The notes: generated by a model from the letters alone, not told the origin. DNA of 64,000 bases from Nitrosomonas sp. (GCA_016703745.1 JADJBK010000004.1:34166-98165), one strand, 5' to 3'; counted from the stretch's first letter, positions 9,118-18,412 are shown. Numbers and translations: made by a program.

Positions 9118-9190
9118 CTATTGGGATTGTTTATATTTATTAGATCAGCATACTATTTCTGCTTCGCTTTTATCAAATTATTAAACACTC

Positions 9191-9577
9191 ATGCAAAAAA
9201 AATTCTGGATTTATGATGGGCCTCCACAATATGCCGATCTCAAGCTACCTGCGATTTCTTCAACATTAAGTATTGGGCATATTTTGTTTTTTTTTCTGCA
9301 TGATGGATCAGTTTGGCTGTTTGCAAGCCGCAATCCTGGGAAATGTGTTTCCAGTTGGAGTAATACCGCACGGCGCTATGATCTCCATGAAATCAACCAT
9401 ATCATGGTGTCTCAACCTTTCCTGTTTTATACGTCGGTAAAAAAGAATATCGAAAAAAATATCGAGGGATACAGGATGAAAAAGTCTGGCGGATATATCA
9501 TCGATAGAGAAACGTTAACCGCTGAAGCAGAAAATGTCTTTGCCATGGCTAAACCAATGCCCGATAGCGATGACTGA
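9191..9577 (+). CDS. Hypothetical protein upstream of traD
   Basis: 128 residues, no recognised domain, one hydrophobic stretch (IGHILFFFLHDGSVWLF). There is no convincing ribosome site before the ATG. The 3' end overlaps the traD start by 8 bases, which supports translation. It might be a remnant or a small partner of TraD. Confidence 0.5.
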   Translation: MQKKFWIYDGPPQYADLKLPAISSTLSIGHILFFFLHDGSVWLFASRNPGKCVSSWSNTARRYDLHEINHIMVSQPFLFYTSVKKNIEKNIEGYRMKKSGGYIIDRETLTAEAENVFAMAKPMPDSDD

Positions 9578-11372
9578 TGTATATGATTTCGATAACCCCT
9601 GGAGGAAGATCTATGAGTGGCCGATGGCATTCGGCTGGTTCACTGCTTCTGGGGTAACGCTTCTACTGGTTTATACGATACCTATCATACCGTTCCGGTT
9701 TGGCATTATTCTTGCCGGAGCTTGTGCCGTTTTTGGGATGGTTCGCGGCATCCAGGCATGGAGAAGATACAGTGATTTTAATCGTATGAAGCTTTCTGGC
9801 AAGCGGTTCATAAAACTGGAAAGTGTCCTGAAGATAGCACGCAAGGCTGCCAGCAGGAACAATCTGTGGCTCGGCAATGGTTTCCAGTGGACAGACATCG
9901 AATCAGGCAGAATGCACGCCCTGATCAATCAGGGAATCGCCAACCAGTTAGGCAAAGAAGTTTTGAGTAATGAAGGTGCTTACTGGTTGCATGGATTATC
10001 CAGAGAGGAAGATATGTTTACCGACCTTGGTAGCCTGGTTGGACATACTCTGATCGTTGGCACGACGCGGGTTGGGAAGACAAGAATGCTTGATTTGCTG
10101 ATCGCACAAGCCATTGTCAGAAATGAGCCAGTCATCATCATCGATCCAAAGGGTGATCACGGACTGGCCGAAAATGCACGACGAGTCTGTGAAGCACTCG
10201 GACAGTCTGATCGTTTTGTGTTTTTTCATCCAGCTTATCCAGAAAAATCGATCAGCATCGATCCACTGCGCAACTGGAACCGGAAAACAGAACTGGCCAG
10301 CCGAATTGCATCCTTGATTCCATCCGAAACCGGTGCCGATCCTTTCACTGCTTTCGGATGGAAAGTATTGAACGACATTGTGAATGGTCTGATTGCAACC
10401 GGTACACGGCCAAATCTGGTGCAGGTGAGAAAATATATAGAAGGAGGCCCGGACGGTTTGTTGCTAAGGGCACTGCGTCAGCATTTCAAGGTATACGTTC
10501 CCGGTTGGGAATCCAAAGCTGGCGGTTTTATCAAGAAATATCGTGGTAATGAGGTCCTTGCCTATACTTCTTTCTACAAGGAAGTAGTCGCTCATGAAGC
10601 CCAATCGGTCGATCTCGATGGCCTGATTTCAACATTCGAACATAATCGTGAGCATTTCCAGAAAATGATCGCCTCTCTTATTCCTATCCTGTCCATGCTG
10701 ACGAGTGAACCACTAAAAGAACTGCTGTCTCCCGATTTCGAGCCAGGGCATGAACGTGAAATGACGGATGCAGCAAGGGCGATAAAAGCAGATAAGGTGC
10801 TGTATATTGGATTGGATTCACTCGCTGATGGCATGGTAGGCAGCGCCATTGGTTCTCTGCTGTTGGCCGACCTGACTGCGGTTGCTGGTGATCGGTATAA
10901 CTATGGCATCAAAACTATGAAACCCGTCAATCTGTTCATCGATGAGGCGGCAGAAGTCATTAATCAACCAACAATCCAGTTAATGAACAAAGGTGGAGGG
11001 GCGCTCTTCAGGGTGACAATCGCAACACAAACCTTCGCAGATTTTGCCTCCCGTCTTGGGGATGAGAACAAGGCAAGACAGGTTCTTGCCAATACCAACA
11101 ATAAGATTGCCATGAGAATTCTGGATTCCGAAACACAGAAATATATATCGGAAGGTATTCCAAAGATCAAGACACGCATCATGTCGGTTATGTACAACCA
11201 CAGTATTGATTCGAGCATGAACGATAACGATGCAGGGTACAGGGAGGAAGCTGCCCAGGAAGAAGCGGATCTCATTCCACCAGCCATTCTGAGCGAATTA
11301 CCGCCACTGCATTATTTTGCCCGTTTATCGGGCGGAAAGACGATCAAGGGGAGAATACCGATCCTGAAATGA
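9570..11372 (+). CDS. traD: TraD coupling protein (T4CP), SXT/TOL type
   Basis: 600 residues from the ATG at 9570 inside the end of the preceding gene. Two N-terminal membrane helices (about 20-60) are followed by a VirD4-like ATPase with Walker A GTTRVGKT at 164-171 and Walker B NLFIDEAAEVI near 450. It brings the relaxosome to the secretion channel. No relaxase gene is present in the window, so the partner TraI must lie elsewhere or be lost. Confidence 0.92.
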   Translation: MTDVYDFDNPWRKIYEWPMAFGWFTASGVTLLLVYTIPIIPFRFGIILAGACAVFGMVRGIQAWRRYSDFNRMKLSGKRFIKLESVLKIARKAASRNNLWLGNGFQWTDIESGRMHALINQGIANQLGKEVLSNEGAYWLHGLSREEDMFTDLGSLVGHTLIVGTTRVGKTRMLDLLIAQAIVRNEPVIIIDPKGDHGLAENARRVCEALGQSDRFVFFHPAYPEKSISIDPLRNWNRKTELASRIASLIPSETGADPFTAFGWKVLNDIVNGLIATGTRPNLVQVRKYIEGGPDGLLLRALRQHFKVYVPGWESKAGGFIKKYRGNEVLAYTSFYKEVVAHEAQSVDLDGLISTFEHNREHFQKMIASLIPILSMLTSEPLKELLSPDFEPGHEREMTDAARAIKADKVLYIGLDSLADGMVGSAIGSLLLADLTAVAGDRYNYGIKTMKPVNLFIDEAAEVINQPTIQLMNKGGGALFRVTIATQTFADFASRLGDENKARQVLANTNNKIAMRILDSETQKYISEGIPKIKTRIMSVMYNHSIDSSMNDNDAGYREEAAQEEADLIPPAILSELPPLHYFARLSGGKTIKGRIPILK

Positions 11373-11388
11373 ATGGGTGCTCAATTTA

Positions 11389-11723
11389 CTAACGCGAGAT
11401 GCAGTTCGGTTCCCATATAGCGGAGCGCCATGGTGCCACGACATCGACAGGGAAAGCTTTTTCCGCAACCAGACTCAATAGCTGAACCAATGTCCACGCC
11501 GTCGAGCGAATCTGCATCCATAACTCCAGCACCGTGCGTTTCTGCTGCCACAAATTGTTCACGCCCCACCAGCGCTTCAGGTTGTGAAACAAGGGTTCGA
11601 TGCCACAGCGGCGTGCATACAGATGCAGTATCTCCTCGGCACACAAATCCGTTCTAGACCAAGCAAATAGCCGCCTTTCGCGCATCAGCGTGTAGACGTA
11701 AAAACGATACGAAATTGTGCTCT
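11389..11723 (-). pseudogene. C-terminal fragment of a DDE transposase
   Basis: Minus-strand remnant with a typical transposase C-terminus (LYARRCGIEPLFHNLKRWWG). It lacks any N-terminal part. Across the IS701 insertion it reads in frame with the 3' end of the Tiki-like gene (13158-13880), so the two were probably already fused when IS701 landed. Exact IS family not determined. Confidence 0.7.
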
Positions 11724-11727
11724 TTAA

Positions 11728-13203
11728 TTCTACTTTGTCAGATTATTCCAGAGCCCTATTTTGCCTGACAGAAGACTGCTTTGCGCTGGATCTCCTCTGA
11801 TGCCGCTTGTGAATAATTTCAGCCAATTCCTCGGCTGTGAGCTGTCTTCGAGGCAGCATATGAGCTAATGCTGTTACCAAGTCATTGACGGATAACATCG
11901 GCCATTGCTCTCTGCCCTGCATTTTTTGCTTGACCAGGAAGAGCGTTGCCAGCATGACCAAAGCCATGTGATGATGCCATGCATCCCATCGGCGTACTTG
12001 ATAGTCGGCCATGCCGCATTCACTCTTTGCCTCATGAAAACTGTGTTCGATAAAGAAACGCTGTGCCTGCACCTGCGCCAGCCTCTGCAATGGTGTTTCA
12101 AATGGCGCATTGGATAGGCAGTAGTGCGATATTTCGCGTGCGCCAATCTCCCGCCTGACCAACAAATGCCATCGGCGCGCTTGAGGCTCGGTGCCATCCC
12201 ATACCCAAACGAGTGTATGAAGATATTGCGCTTCAAGCGCGCCTTTTTCACCCTCGCGCAGCTTGATGTGCCGCCATGCTGTATCCGGCTGCTCAGATGC
12301 CCATTGATCGACACGTATTGCTTCACTTTGTGCTTTCATGTGTGTTGGCCGCCTGCCACGGCCATTCCAATCTGGAATGTGCGGCGCTGGGTCTTCAAGA
12401 TAGATCATCTGCTTGCAATGAACATCTGCAACAAATGTGCAACCAAGATTATCAACGCCCCGTAAAAAGGCAGCATCCTTGCCGTAACCCGCATCGATGG
12501 CCACATAACCAAAGCGCACACCATGTTGCAGCGCTTTTTCAATCATCGATAACGCGATCTCGCATTTGCTTTGGTAGCGCTGGTGCGCTTCAGGTATCGC
12601 TGCCTTATTGCAACGATCCGAATCATTCGCCCAGTGTTCCGGTAAATACAGGTGCGCATCAATCAAACTTGCCATGCTGTCCCGGCACAGGTTGGCAAAT
12701 ACGCCAACCTGGCAATTGTCTACCTTCCCCAGACGGCCGTTCCATTGCCTCGCAACCCCTGCTGAGGCTTCACCCTTCTTCGCAAAACCACTCTCATCAA
12801 TGATCAAAGTGGCTTTGTCGCCACCCAATAGCGCGTCCGCTTCACGCGCAATCTGTGCACCAAATCCATGCCAATCAATTGCACCAGATGTCAGCATGTG
12901 TTGCATAGCCTGGTGATCAACCTCGTTTACTTCGCCCATGCGCAGCATGGTCGCCCGATCGGATTGAAACAGTCCACGCAGATAACCATAAAACGTCGCT
13001 GTTGCATCGCGCGTCGAGGAGACGAAAAATGATGAAAATGAAGATAAATGCGCGCCAAGCGCTTCTGGGAGCCCCTGTAGGGCAGATTTGAGAGACTGTT
13101 TAGTATTTTCACGACATGATCGTGATTAACATATATAAAACAATGACTTATTATACATCAACTGGATGCCTCATTGGAATTATTTGAATCTGACAAAGTA
13201 GAA
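11728..13203 (-). mobile_element. IS701-family insertion sequence with TTAA target duplication
   Basis: 1476 bp. Terminal inverted repeats start TTCTACTTTGTCAGATT on both sides, flanked by TTAA (11724-11727 and 13204-13207), a 4-base duplication of the kind IS701 makes. One transposase gene inside. Confidence 0.88.
11743..12948 (-). CDS. IS701-family transposase
   Basis: 401 residues from ATG 12948, with the DDE region LIIDESGFAKKGEASAGVARQ and the C-terminal HSFHEAKSECGMADYQVRRW. The homologous reading continues upstream without a stop to about 13105 (FYGYLRGLFQSDRATM) but has no start codon there, so about 50 N-terminal residues are cut off, probably by a one-base loss near 13115-13125. 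It may be inactive as written. Confidence 0.85.
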   Translation of the reverse strand: MLRMGEVNEVDHQAMQHMLTSGAIDWHGFGAQIAREADALLGGDKATLIIDESGFAKKGEASAGVARQWNGRLGKVDNCQVGVFANLCRDSMASLIDAHLYLPEHWANDSDRCNKAAIPEAHQRYQSKCEIALSMIEKALQHGVRFGYVAIDAGYGKDAAFLRGVDNLGCTFVADVHCKQMIYLEDPAPHIPDWNGRGRRPTHMKAQSEAIRVDQWASEQPDTAWRHIKLREGEKGALEAQYLHTLVWVWDGTEPQARRWHLLVRREIGAREISHYCLSNAPFETPLQRLAQVQAQRFFIEHSFHEAKSECGMADYQVRRWDAWHHHMALVMLATLFLVKQKMQGREQWPMLSVNDLVTALAHMLPRRQLTAEELAEIIHKRHQRRSSAKQSSVRQNRALE

Positions 13204-13880
13204 TTAAGCAGAGAGATCAAATTATTGTTGATAATCTCGACGGCCTCTTTCCTATTTGATGGAATAAACTGGCTATGAGCACTACACGTTTTATCCACCC
13301 AGGCTTGTGGGTAAGTTCTAATTCGATGATTCAGGGATGCAAGAATCTCTGCGACATAAGGAGTAGTTTTTTCAAAATTCCATTCGACTTTTTTCAGGGA
13401 ATGCAGATTCCCCAACAAAGCCAATATGGGTGCCTGATTTACCTGCTCTGCCAATATTTTGGCCATCCACTCATCACGCCTAATATCTATATCCGTTCCG
13501 GCATCAATAGCAATCACTTTTAGGCAATCATTTCTTCTTGCCACTTCTGCCAGATCATTGATCATCGCACGAAAAGCAGGGTGATCGATTATGGAGGGGA
13601 TTTCGACATCAGAAACCGTTGACTTGCCTTCTACGATCCCATCAAGAATCATCTGTTGATTGCTGGCAATCTCAAGCGCAACAACCAGGCATTTATCCTG
13701 CTGCAAATATTTGGATATTACGGACTGGAAAAACTGGACTGATTCAGGTCGCTTATGGTATTCACCGATGATTGAAATGCCGCCAGGCTCCATGCCTTTT
13801 ATGATCCACTTCTGAGCTTCGTTTGAATGAGCTGGATCTGAAAAAAACAAACCAGCTATAAAGAAAAAAAAGTAAATCAT
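13158..13880 (-). CDS. Secreted Tiki/ChaN-like protein, 3' end replaced by IS701
   Basis: 241 residues from ATG 13880, which overlaps the nuclease stop (ATGA). A clear signal peptide (MIYFFFFIAGLFFS) is present. Motifs GEYHKRPES early and LLGNLHSLKK late recall the two metal/ligand motifs of the ChaN/TraB/Tiki hydrolase superfamily; this is a fold-level guess. The last 14 or so residues are encoded by the IS701 inverted repeat, so the native C-terminus is gone. Co-transcribed with the thermonuclease. Confidence 0.6.
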   Translation of the reverse strand: MIYFFFFIAGLFFSDPAHSNEAQKWIIKGMEPGGISIIGEYHKRPESVQFFQSVISKYLQQDKCLVVALEIASNQQMILDGIVEGKSTVSDVEIPSIIDHPAFRAMINDLAEVARRNDCLKVIAIDAGTDIDIRRDEWMAKILAEQVNQAPILALLGNLHSLKKVEWNFEKTTPYVAEILASLNHRIRTYPQAWVDKTCSAHSQFIPSNRKEAVEIINNNLISLLNSTLSDSNNSNEASS

Positions 13881-14377
13881 CTTTTTTTTGCCTGTCGCCA
13901 TTCCCATGGTGGAATTCTCTGAGCTTCCGGTAGACTCCATATCCCCGATCCATTCTTCCTGGCCTGTTTTTCCAGAGCATAGAGATTTTGATCCTTGGCA
14001 TATTTTCGATATACCCAGGCAGCTCCAAGTCTAACCATTTCTGCATTTACATCGATTTCACCTGCATAGACTCGTCCAACTGTACGCCCATAGCGATCTA
14101 TATCCCGTACTTTGACGAGTATGGTTTTACCGTAGACAATCCTGGATAATTCCTGTTTTGCACGCTTTCCATAAGGCTGGGCTGATTCGGGTGTATCGAT
14201 CTCAGCGAGCCGTACTTTGATTTGCTTTTTTCGATTGTCCAGGATTGTTAGCGTATCTCCATCTGACACACCCACCACTCGCCCAATGTGTTCCTGAGCT
14301 GCTGCGGGTAACGGTAAGAGCGCGACGCATAGTAAAACAAGAAATAAAACTTGCTTGAAATTTTTGAGATTCAACAA
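13877..14377 (-). CDS. Secreted thermonuclease (SNase family)
   Basis: 166 residues with a signal peptide ending at LPAAAQ. The staphylococcal-nuclease fold shows GVSDGDTLTI, KVRLAEIDTPE and YGRTVGRVY, including the Asp, Arg and Glu positions of the catalytic site. It should hydrolyse nucleic acids in the periplasm or outside the cell. Such genes are common on conjugative elements. Confidence 0.9.
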   Translation of the reverse strand: MLNLKNFKQVLFLVLLCVALLPLPAAAQEHIGRVVGVSDGDTLTILDNRKKQIKVRLAEIDTPESAQPYGKRAKQELSRIVYGKTILVKVRDIDRYGRTVGRVYAGEIDVNAEMVRLGAAWVYRKYAKDQNLYALEKQARKNGSGIWSLPEAQRIPPWEWRQAKKR

Positions 14378-14465
14378 ATTCTCCTACTCATTTATATTTT
14401 ATGAAGATAGAGACACTTTTTATTGGTATCGACTATTTTGGATATAAGTTGACATCCTCCCCTCC

Positions 14466-15701
14466 CTAAAGGAAGGTGATTCCTGCTGCCTCAACCCCGG
14501 AATGGGATTGATGGCTTCGGTGAGTTCCTGTTGCTGACGACATTACTGCATCGTTCACTTGGCAGGCGAGCCGGGCATGTCCTGCCCTTAGAATATTGAT
14601 GGCCGCATTGAGGTCTGCATTTTCTGCATACCCACATTCGACGCAATCAAACTTGGATTGTGTCTTGCGGTTCTTGGCAGATACATGGTCGCAGGCCGGA
14701 CACGTCCGGCTGGTGTTGCGCGGATTGATGGCAAGTACATCACCGCCACGCCACGCTTGCTTGTATTCCAACTGGCGGCGAAACTCACCCCAGCCCTGAT
14801 CGAGAATCGACTTATTGAGGCCGGACTTGGCTTTGACACTTCGCCCTGGTGCACCAATGGTGCCTGCTGCCGACTTGCTCATGTTCGTGACTTTCAAATC
14901 TTCGATAACAATCATCGCGTGGTTTTTGCTGATGACAGTAGAAGTCTTGTGGAGAAAGTCATTCCGAGTATGAGCTACCCGTTGATGTAATCGTGATATT
15001 TTCTGTTTCTGTTTTTTCCAGTTGCTGCTGAACTTGATTTTGCGGCTCAAACAACGCTGGTATTTTGCCAGTTTTACGGCGTTCTTGCGGAAAGCATTGA
15101 CCGGCTCAAACATCATGCCATCGGAGAGTGTAGCGAACAGCGTAACGCCTGCATCGAGGCCAACAATAGACGTAGACGGATGCACTGGCTCTGCAACCTC
15201 GCGCTCGGTCTGAATGCTGGCGTACCACTTGCCAGCGACACAGGACACCGTGATGTTTTTGATTACACCCTCGATAGCGCGGCTCTTACGATAGTGAATC
15301 CAGCTCAGCTTGGGAAACTTGATGCGGTTATTGCCAGCATCGAGTTCGCATCCTTGAGGGAAGCAAAAACTACTGCTAACACCCTTCTTTTTGAAGGATG
15401 GAAAGTCGGCACGTTTTTCGAAGAAGTTTTTGTAAGCGCGCGCCAGGTCTTTGAGCACGACTTGATATAGCTGCGATGGCGTTTCCTTGAGCCACAAGGT
15501 ATCAGTTTCTTTTTTCCAGACCGGAAGCCATTTGCACATATCAAAATGATTGATGAACTTTTCGCCTGCTTCGTGATTGGCTATTTGCAGTGCAAGCGCC
15601 TTGTTCCAGACGAACCGACAGGAACCTGCGATACGACGCATGGCGCGTTGTTGTTCGCCGTTTGGCTCAATACGAAATTTGTAGGCTTGCAAGCGTTTCA
15701 T
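14466..15701 (-). CDS. tnpB: TnpB, IS605-family RNA-guided nuclease
   Basis: 411 residues from MKRLQAYKFRIEP; the open frame upstream of this ATG runs into tnpA. It has a RuvC-like nuclease with catalytic Asp in GLDAGV, Glu in IEDLKV and Asp in NADLNAA, and a zinc finger (CPAC...CVEC). TnpB proteins use an RNA read from the transposon right end to cut DNA and retain the element. All catalytic residues are present, so it is probably active. Confidence 0.9.
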   Translation of the reverse strand: MKRLQAYKFRIEPNGEQQRAMRRIAGSCRFVWNKALALQIANHEAGEKFINHFDMCKWLPVWKKETDTLWLKETPSQLYQVVLKDLARAYKNFFEKRADFPSFKKKGVSSSFCFPQGCELDAGNNRIKFPKLSWIHYRKSRAIEGVIKNITVSCVAGKWYASIQTEREVAEPVHPSTSIVGLDAGVTLFATLSDGMMFEPVNAFRKNAVKLAKYQRCLSRKIKFSSNWKKQKQKISRLHQRVAHTRNDFLHKTSTVISKNHAMIVIEDLKVTNMSKSAAGTIGAPGRSVKAKSGLNKSILDQGWGEFRRQLEYKQAWRGGDVLAINPRNTSRTCPACDHVSAKNRKTQSKFDCVECGYAENADLNAAINILRAGHARLACQVNDAVMSSATGTHRSHQSHSGVEAAGITFL

Positions 15702-15722
15702 GCTTTGAATTATACTCGGTCT

Positions 15723-16139
15723 ATGGAGAAAAACAACGAAATAAGACACGGCAGGCATTGCGTTTTCAAGATGCACATTCACTTGGTCTTTGTGACGAAA
15801 TGCCGCCGTGGTGTGTTCACCAAGGAGGTAATTGCCGACCTGCGCGGCATCTTCGCTGGTGTCTGCACCGACCTTGAGTCGGAGCTGGTTGAATTCGACG
15901 GCGAGCATGACCATGTGCATCTCCTGGTGAACTATCCCCCCAAGCTAGCGGTATCGGTACTGGTGAACAGCCTCAAAGGGGTGTCCAGCAGGATGATTCG
16001 CAAAAAGAACTATCCCTGTATCCGCAAAAAACTATGGGGAGGTGCATTGTGGTCGCCATCGTATTTTGCAGGCTCTTGCGGCGGCGCACCGATTGCCATC
16101 ATTCGCCAATATATAGAACAACAGCAAACACCTGAGTAA
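15723..16139 (+). CDS. tnpA: TnpA, Y1 HUH transposase of IS200/IS605
   Basis: 138 residues from MEKNNEI. The HUH motif is EHDHVHLL (His64, His66) and the nucleophile is Tyr130 in IRQYIEQQ. It cuts and joins single strands at hairpin ends. The start is 21 bases from the divergent tnpB start. Confidence 0.9.
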   Translation: MEKNNEIRHGRHCVFKMHIHLVFVTKCRRGVFTKEVIADLRGIFAGVCTDLESELVEFDGEHDHVHLLVNYPPKLAVSVLVNSLKGVSSRMIRKKNYPCIRKKLWGGALWSPSYFAGSCGGAPIAIIRQYIEQQQTPE

Positions 16140-16224
16140 GCTAACAACATGGACACCTGCGGTGTCCGCGCATTCTATTAAACAATGCAGGGCTACTCAA
16201 AAACAAAAGCCAACCCAAACAGCA

Positions 16225-17420
16225 CTACGATGAATCAACCGGCTCCAGATCTAAGCCGCTAATACCCAAATCAAACACAGCAGAAGAGGGAGCAGTTACC
16301 TGATGTGCACCATATTTAACATCAGATTTCGGTGCAGTAGTCACCTCCAGCACAGCGATAACCACAGGCTTGATCATTTCCGTCAGTACCTGCTTGCAGG
16401 CAGCTACTGTCTGCCGTGAAAGGTGTGCTACGCGGGCGATAGCAGCTTGCGTGAGTGCTTCGCCCTTCTGCTGGAGCTGGCGGCACGCGGCACGAATCTT
16501 GGATTCTGTTTTCTTTTGCCGCACTTCATGCGTGCGGATGGCGGCAAGACGCTGCCGCTCGGTTAGAGGCAAGTCCTTGTCGAGCTGCATCACGCCTCTA
16601 TGGCAGCGGCTATCGCCTCTGTAGCGATCCCACGTCCAGCGGGCGACGGACTTCACTGTGGCCCGGAGTGAGGACAACGGCAGGTCTTCGGTGAAGCCGA
16701 GCTTGTGGAAGCTGTTACGGTTGTATGCGTAGGCTTCCAGCAAGCGCGTAAAAGTCGTAAATGATCCTTCCTTGCGTTCGCGGTTGATGATGGAATAGGC
16801 GTAGTACCGTAGGTGCTCGAACAGAATGCAGTGGCGGGAATGGCTGACACCATCAAGTTCCGGACCCTTGCCCCACGGTGAGGGCACGGCCAGCTCCACA
16901 TAGTCGGCCAGCTCGCCCAGCTCATAGACGTGGTTGTGCAGCTCCCACGTCAGCCACCACGGATGTCCAGGGGTCTTGGCCACCGGTCCGCTGTGGAAGT
17001 TGGTGTCAGCGTCCAGACGCGCAGCGAATGACTCATAGATCGCCTTCATGTAGGCGATGGGTTTGGGTCTGGCACTCTCAGTCGTGCAAACAGGGGGATG
17101 GCGTAGTACAAGTGGCTGTGGCCACTCTGGCGGTTGCGCACGATTAGATTGGGAGCTGGCAGACCCGCATCCTCCCAGATGAGCGCATTGGAATGATCAA
17201 GGTCGAAGATCAGCCAGCTCACCATGCCGGGCCGATTGACCTGCATGTAGGGGTAGCGGATCGCGTATTCGCGAGGACGAATGCGCGTGGCGGTCTTGTC
17301 GTCAGAACACCGTGACAAATACGGGGCTTCGAGCAGCACACGGTTCAGGGCGGTGCCGACCTGAAAAAACCGCTGTGTTGGTGCTTCGTCGCGTGCTGCG
17401 ATAGTAGATTGCCGAGCCAT
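16225..17420 (-). pseudogene. repA: RepA-like plasmid replication initiator, broken by one base
   Basis: Replicase-family initiator in two frames. The N-terminal part (17420-17046) holds LIFDLDHSNALIWEDAG and RQSGHSHLYYAI; the C-terminal part (through 16225) holds ESARPKPIAYMKAIYESF and a helix-turn-helix near ALTQAAIARVAHLSRQTV. Adding one base to the five-C run at 17093-17097 (minus sense) restores one protein of about 400 residues. It lies beside parA, so this was a plasmid replicon. Sequencing error, true loss and programmed frameshift are all possible. Confidence 0.82.
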
Positions 17421-17456
17421 AACCCTCCGCCGCTTTCAAAAAACGATGGCAAAAAC

Positions 17457-17485
17457 TTGCCTAACGGGGGGTTGGGACGTATAAT
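17457..17485 (+). promoter_or_regulatory. Strong promoter divergent from repA
   Basis: TTGCCT, a 17-base spacer and TATAAT, a near-consensus sigma-70 promoter reading away from repA into a short non-coding stretch that ends in a terminator. Confidence 0.8.
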
Positions 17486-17490
17486 GAGAG

Positions 17491-17586
17491 CTGTTAAGGA
17501 CTCATTTCTAGGGCTAACCTATCTTCTACGTCTCAAAGCCCCCGGAATGTTGCAAAAGCCCCGCGCCAACGGGGCTTTTGCTTTTT
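17491..17586 (+). ncRNA. Candidate small RNA next to repA
   Basis: About 95 bases between a near-consensus promoter (17457-17485) and an intrinsic terminator (17552-17586). It contains no convincing gene and the next gene downstream is on the other strand. It could be a replication-control or other plasmid RNA; this is inference. Confidence 0.6.
17552..17586 (+). terminator. Intrinsic terminator
   Basis: Perfect 11-base stem GCAAAAGCCCC / GGGGCTTTTGC with an 8-base loop, followed by a T run. Confidence 0.9.
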
Positions 17587-17662
17587 CAGTGCCTTGTAAT
17601 CCTAGTTGCTACTCGATAGCCATCTCCGGTTCATCCCCATTGCACGGGGAACGATTAAATAT

Positions 17663-17995
17663 TTACTTTGACTGATTACCTCGGGTGCTTCGCCCAAATC
17701 CACGCCGAGCTGATGCCTGCTTGCCGCGAGAGACAAAGCCCCTCGCATCTAGCTTGAATTTACTGATACCACAGTCCAGCATTGCTGACACCAGACCGTC
17801 AATGCTGGTGAAATAACGAGGCCCATTGCCTCGCGCTGTACTGAGAAAAATCTCATCATCACCGATGAGCACAACTCCGACCAAGCCTTGGCCATCATCA
17901 TCGAATCGAATCTCGGCACCAGTCACGACACCGGCATCGACCAATTCACGCAATGTCATTGGACTAACCGCTGATTTAATCCCTTTCATGGCCAT
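17663..17995 (-). CDS. Hypothetical plasmid-backbone protein
   Basis: 110 residues. The first two thirds look globular (LRELVDAGVVTGAEIRFDDDGQGLVGVVLIGDDEIFLS) and the C-terminus is basic (SRGKQASARRGFGRSTRG). I do not recognise the family. It sits between repA and the partition genes, preceded by the 34-base palindrome; a role in replication or partition control is inferred. Confidence 0.6.
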   Translation of the reverse strand: MAMKGIKSAVSPMTLRELVDAGVVTGAEIRFDDDGQGLVGVVLIGDDEIFLSTARGNGPRYFTSIDGLVSAMLDCGISKFKLDARGFVSRGKQASARRGFGRSTRGNQSK

Positions 17996-18077
17996 ATTTA
18001 TACCATCTCCATGTCATATATGCAACTTATTCCATTAATACGAGACAAAGTCCGCGTATCTGACAAACAAGGAATAA

Positions 18078-18111
18078 GATAGCTATCTAGCTATATAGCT
18101 AGATAGCTATC
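18078..18111. repeat. 34-base perfect AT-rich palindrome
   Basis: Built from GATAGCTATC at both ends around TAGCTATATAGCTA; the whole 34 bases equal their reverse complement. It overlaps the stop of the small parB-like gene. Related palindromes occur at 19104, 23045, 26484 and 26554. Confidence 0.85.
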
Positions 18112-18412
18112 ACTCAATTCCGAAATGCTGCTTAAGCAACCGCTCCACGATCTCTGTTTCCGTCACACGATGGCCCGGCATTGACTCCGAGTTCGCAGCA
18201 TCCTTAAGGGCTTTGGCAATGTCCCATCGCATTCGAAACAGCTTCTGGACGGTCGGTACAGGAGGCATATCTGCAGTAGGTGCATCAGGCTTGGAAACAT
18301 CCCGGTGGACATTGTCCGCGACATCTCCTGCCCCACCCTCCAGAAAGGCAGTCGGGTCTTTCAGGGGGGTAGCAATACCCGCCAAGTCGGGCTTTCCGCG
18401 CATCTTCTTCAC
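18110..18412 (-). CDS. Small ParB/centromere-binding-like protein
   Basis: 100 residues, disordered Pro-rich N-terminus and a C-terminal segment (FRMRWDIAKALKDAANSE and ETEIVERLLKQHFGIE) that could be a ribbon-helix-helix. It overlaps the parA stop by 4 bases. Small centromere-binding proteins of this kind are usual partners of short ParA proteins. No sequence match is claimed. Confidence 0.6.
   Translation of the reverse strand: MKKMRGKPDLAGIATPLKDPTAFLEGGAGDVADNVHRDVSKPDAPTADMPPVPTVQKLFRMRWDIAKALKDAANSESMPGHRVTETEIVERLLKQHFGIE

Larger units (their letters stand above)
14453..16170. mobile_element. IS605-type element (tnpA and tnpB divergent)
   Basis: Single-strand transposing element. The end beside tnpB has the hairpin CACCTTCCTTTAGGGAGG followed by a GGATGTCAAC-like edge (14453-14485, minus sense). 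The end beyond tnpA has GGACACC-TGC-GGTGTCC at 16152-16168. Both genes look intact. Exact cleavage sites were not determined. Confidence 0.82.
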
